6,042 nucleotides of DNA from an uncultured bacterium (GTDB lineage Bacteria; Patescibacteriota; CALEFQ01): contig CALEFQ010000109.1 in NCBI GenBank assembly GCA_937877125.1, forward strand, positions 1 to 6,042, in the 5' to 3' direction. Each line of letters starts with the position of its first letter. The first letter of the stretch is position 1. The notes under the pieces are model-generated. The model saw only the letters and a list, made by a program, of their open reading frames with translations, had not been told where the DNA came from and ran no database searches. Of this stretch, positions 5,477 through 6,042 are shown piece by piece. A program made the position numbers and the translations under genes.

Positions 5477-5510
5477 GGGAGAGTGCTTTTCGGCTCTCCC
5501 TTTTTCTTTT
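5477..5510 (+). terminator. Intrinsic terminator of the structured RNA
   Basis: GGGAGAG (5477-5483) pairs perfectly with CTCTCCC (5494-5500). A further T-G wobble and a T-rich loop lie inside the stem. Five Ts, a C and four more Ts follow. It sits about 230 nt downstream of the predicted start and closes the ncRNA unit. Confidence 0.9.
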
Positions 5511-5730
5511 GCAAGTATTAAAAAATTTATTGAGTGGCGAATATTTCATTTGAACGAAAATCACAGTCATAATTTATAAATTTATTTTGTCTGGCGTTAG
5601 CGTATATCCGATTTTTTCCCGAGAAAAACGTACATAATACCATTATAATTTACTGACCGATTTAAGGCAAACAGTGCGAGAAAATCCAAAAGATGAAAAA
5701 AGAGCCCTTTTCTACTATTTCCGTCGTTAT

Positions 5731-5759
5731 TTGGCGCCGGATCGTATCTATGTTATAAT
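5731..5759 (+). promoter_or_regulatory. Sigma70-type promoter of the ftsA-like gene
   Basis: A perfect TATAAT (5754-5759) lies 17 bases after TTGGCG (5731-5736). The predicted start near 5766 falls inside the first leader hairpin, giving a 5' untranslated region of about 125 nt before the ATG at 5891. The preceding 5511-5730 is AT-rich and I found no gene in it. Confidence 0.78.
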
Positions 5760-5804
5760 CACATAACAAACAGGCTTTCGCCTAACGTTTTGTTATCCTC
5801 CTTC

Positions 5805-5824
5805 GCCCCCGATGCATCGGGGGC
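5805..5824. repeat. Perfect 20-base GC-rich palindrome
   Basis: The ten bases at 5805-5814 (GCCCCCGATG) are followed immediately by their exact reverse complement (CATCGGGGGC) at 5815-5824. A further 6-bp stem outside it is offset by a 4-base bulge (TACG, 5825-5828). It forms the core of the second leader hairpin. Palindromes of this form can also be dispersed REP/MITE-like elements, which cannot be judged from a single copy. Confidence 0.7.
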
Positions 5825-5882
5825 TACGGAAGGATTTCGCTCCGCGGAATTCTTCCAAATTATTAATGCGAGTTTTTCTCGC

Positions 5883-5886
5883 GGAG
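5883..5886 (+). promoter_or_regulatory. Shine-Dalgarno sequence of the ftsA-like gene
   Basis: GGAG ends 4 bases before the ATG at 5891. It is the only clear Shine-Dalgarno sequence before any start in this window. It fixes the start and is the part covered by the complementary octamer at 5839-5846. Confidence 0.65.
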
Positions 5887-5890
5887 CTTC

Positions 5891-6042
5891 ATGGGCCTTT
5901 TTAGCAAACCAAAAACCAAATTACACCAGTACGCCCTGGCACTTGATATCGGCACGGCCGTCGTCAAGGCCTTGGTAGTGCAAATTAATTTCCGCGAATC
6001 CCGCGGGACGATTATCGGCGTGGGGCGCGAGCCCCAGCGGCT
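5891..6042 (+). CDS. ftsA: FtsA/PilM-type actin-like ATPase, N-terminal fragment, 3' end outside window
   Basis: The frame opens at ATG 5891 after a GGAG ribosome-binding site and runs off the window. Fifty residues are visible, MGLFSKPKTKLHQYALALDIG and onward. ALALDIGTAVVKALVVQ is the phosphate-1 loop of the actin/Hsp70 ATPase fold, in the form seen in FtsA and its relative PilM. GTIIGVGREPQR matches the following strand where FtsA has a VxGxGxxxS/Q segment. FtsA tethers FtsZ filaments to the membrane at the division site; PilM does a related scaffolding job for type IV pili. With only 50 residues the two cannot be separated firmly, and the gene symbol is tentative. The basic N-terminus (KPKTKLHQ) is longer than in E. 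coli FtsA. Expression is probably controlled through the structured leader. Confidence 0.75.
   Translation, partial: MGLFSKPKTKLHQYALALDIGTAVVKALVVQINFRESRGTIIGVGREPQR

Larger units (their letters stand above)
5250..5505 (+). ncRNA. Composite structured ncRNA: tRNA-like module plus 23S L1-stalk-like module
   Basis: The unit is bounded by a near-consensus promoter and an intrinsic terminator and contains no plausible ORF. Its first part (5260-5312) folds as a miniature tRNA-like structure with a canonical T-arm. Its middle (about 5328-5404) matches helices 76-78 of 23S rRNA. The 3' part (5405-5476) contains a GGCA/TGCC hairpin (5432-5444) and possible long-range pairs: CCTTG 5402-5406 with CAAGG 5459-5463, and TTCC 5314-5317 with GGAA 5424-5427. 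The match to 23S seems to stop at both borders of the L1 stalk. This favours a modular RNA over a decaying rRNA operon piece. Possible roles, all inferred, are an L1-binding decoy or regulator, a ribosome E-site mimic, or a sensor of free L1 protein. The 5' end is predicted from the promoter. I cannot assign a known RNA family. Confidence 0.72.
5763..5890 (+). promoter_or_regulatory. Structured mRNA leader with possible ribosome-site sequestration
   Basis: Several stems follow one another. ATAACAAA/TTTGTTAT (5763-5770/5789-5796) encloses AGGC/GCCT (5772-5775/5780-5783). TCCTTC/GAAGGA (5799-5804/5829-5834) encloses the long palindrome at 5805-5824. GCGAG/CTCGC (5868-5872/5878-5882) lies directly before the Shine-Dalgarno sequence. 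GCTCCGCG (5839-5846) is the exact complement of CGCGGAGC (5880-5887), which contains the ribosome-binding GGAG, and this pairing excludes the GCGAG/CTCGC hairpin. This is the layout of a translational on/off switch. The ligand or trigger is unknown, and I recognise no named riboswitch. Confidence 0.55.

Noticed and set aside
5693..5758. Short plus-strand ORF of 21 residues before the ftsA promoter
   Set aside because: Its stop falls inside the TATAAT box, it has no promoter or ribosome-binding site, and its sequence shows no protein-like pattern.
5790..5978. Plus-strand 62-residue ORF
   Set aside because: It runs through the leader palindrome and then out of frame over the ftsA-like gene. 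Its start lies in a hairpin with no ribosome-binding site.
1..6042. CRISPR array, insertion sequence or toxin-antitoxin pair
   Set aside because: No regularly spaced repeats, transposase motifs or terminal inverted repeats with target duplications were seen, and no small gene pair has toxin or antitoxin features.

Overview
The window looks like a piece of a Patescibacteria (Candidate Phyla Radiation) genome, probably Parcubacteria-like. Four things suggest this: an alanyl-tRNA synthetase that ends right after its editing domain, small conserved hypothetical and membrane proteins of a type I associate with that group, short intergenic gaps, and starts that mostly lack a Shine-Dalgarno sequence. 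TGA is used as a normal stop, which argues against the recoded (code 25) lineages. The taxonomic call is recognition from memory, not a database result.

Layout. Bases 1-1110 (plus strand) hold the 3' end of alaS, then a 32-base spacer made of heptamer repeats, then a PHP-domain metal-dependent phosphoesterase. A strong terminator hairpin with T/A tracts on both sides (1117-1149) separates these from a convergent minus-strand cluster. That cluster, in transcription order, is a conserved hypothetical protein (2775-2368), a GNAT acetyltransferase overlapping it by 28 bases, a GKLT-type P-loop kinase-like protein, and a 59-residue membrane protein starting 4 bases after the kinase stop. Further upstream on the minus strand are a lipoprotein metallophosphoesterase (4175-2853) and an exported protein with four C-terminal membrane helices (5134-4277). 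The 2368-5134 stretch is visibly less GC-rich than the alaS/PHP block.

The most interesting part is 5165-6042. A near-consensus sigma70 promoter (5215-5243) and an intrinsic terminator (5477-5510) bracket a non-coding unit of about 255 nt. It starts with a compact tRNA-like fold carrying a perfect T-arm. This is followed by a segment that matches the L1 stalk of 23S rRNA (helices 76-78) and apparently little else of the 23S. Its stems are kept by paired substitutions relative to E. coli. I know of no described RNA family with this composition. Bases 5511-5730 are AT-rich and I see no gene there. A second clean promoter (5731-5759) then drives an approximately 125-nt, heavily structured leader in front of a gene for an FtsA/PilM-type actin-like ATPase, cut off by the window edge. 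In this leader an upstream octamer is exactly complementary to the region containing the Shine-Dalgarno sequence.

Functionally, the alaS end, the L1-stalk-like RNA and the ftsA-like gene point to a core translation and division neighbourhood. The minus-strand genes between them look like accessory or envelope genes.
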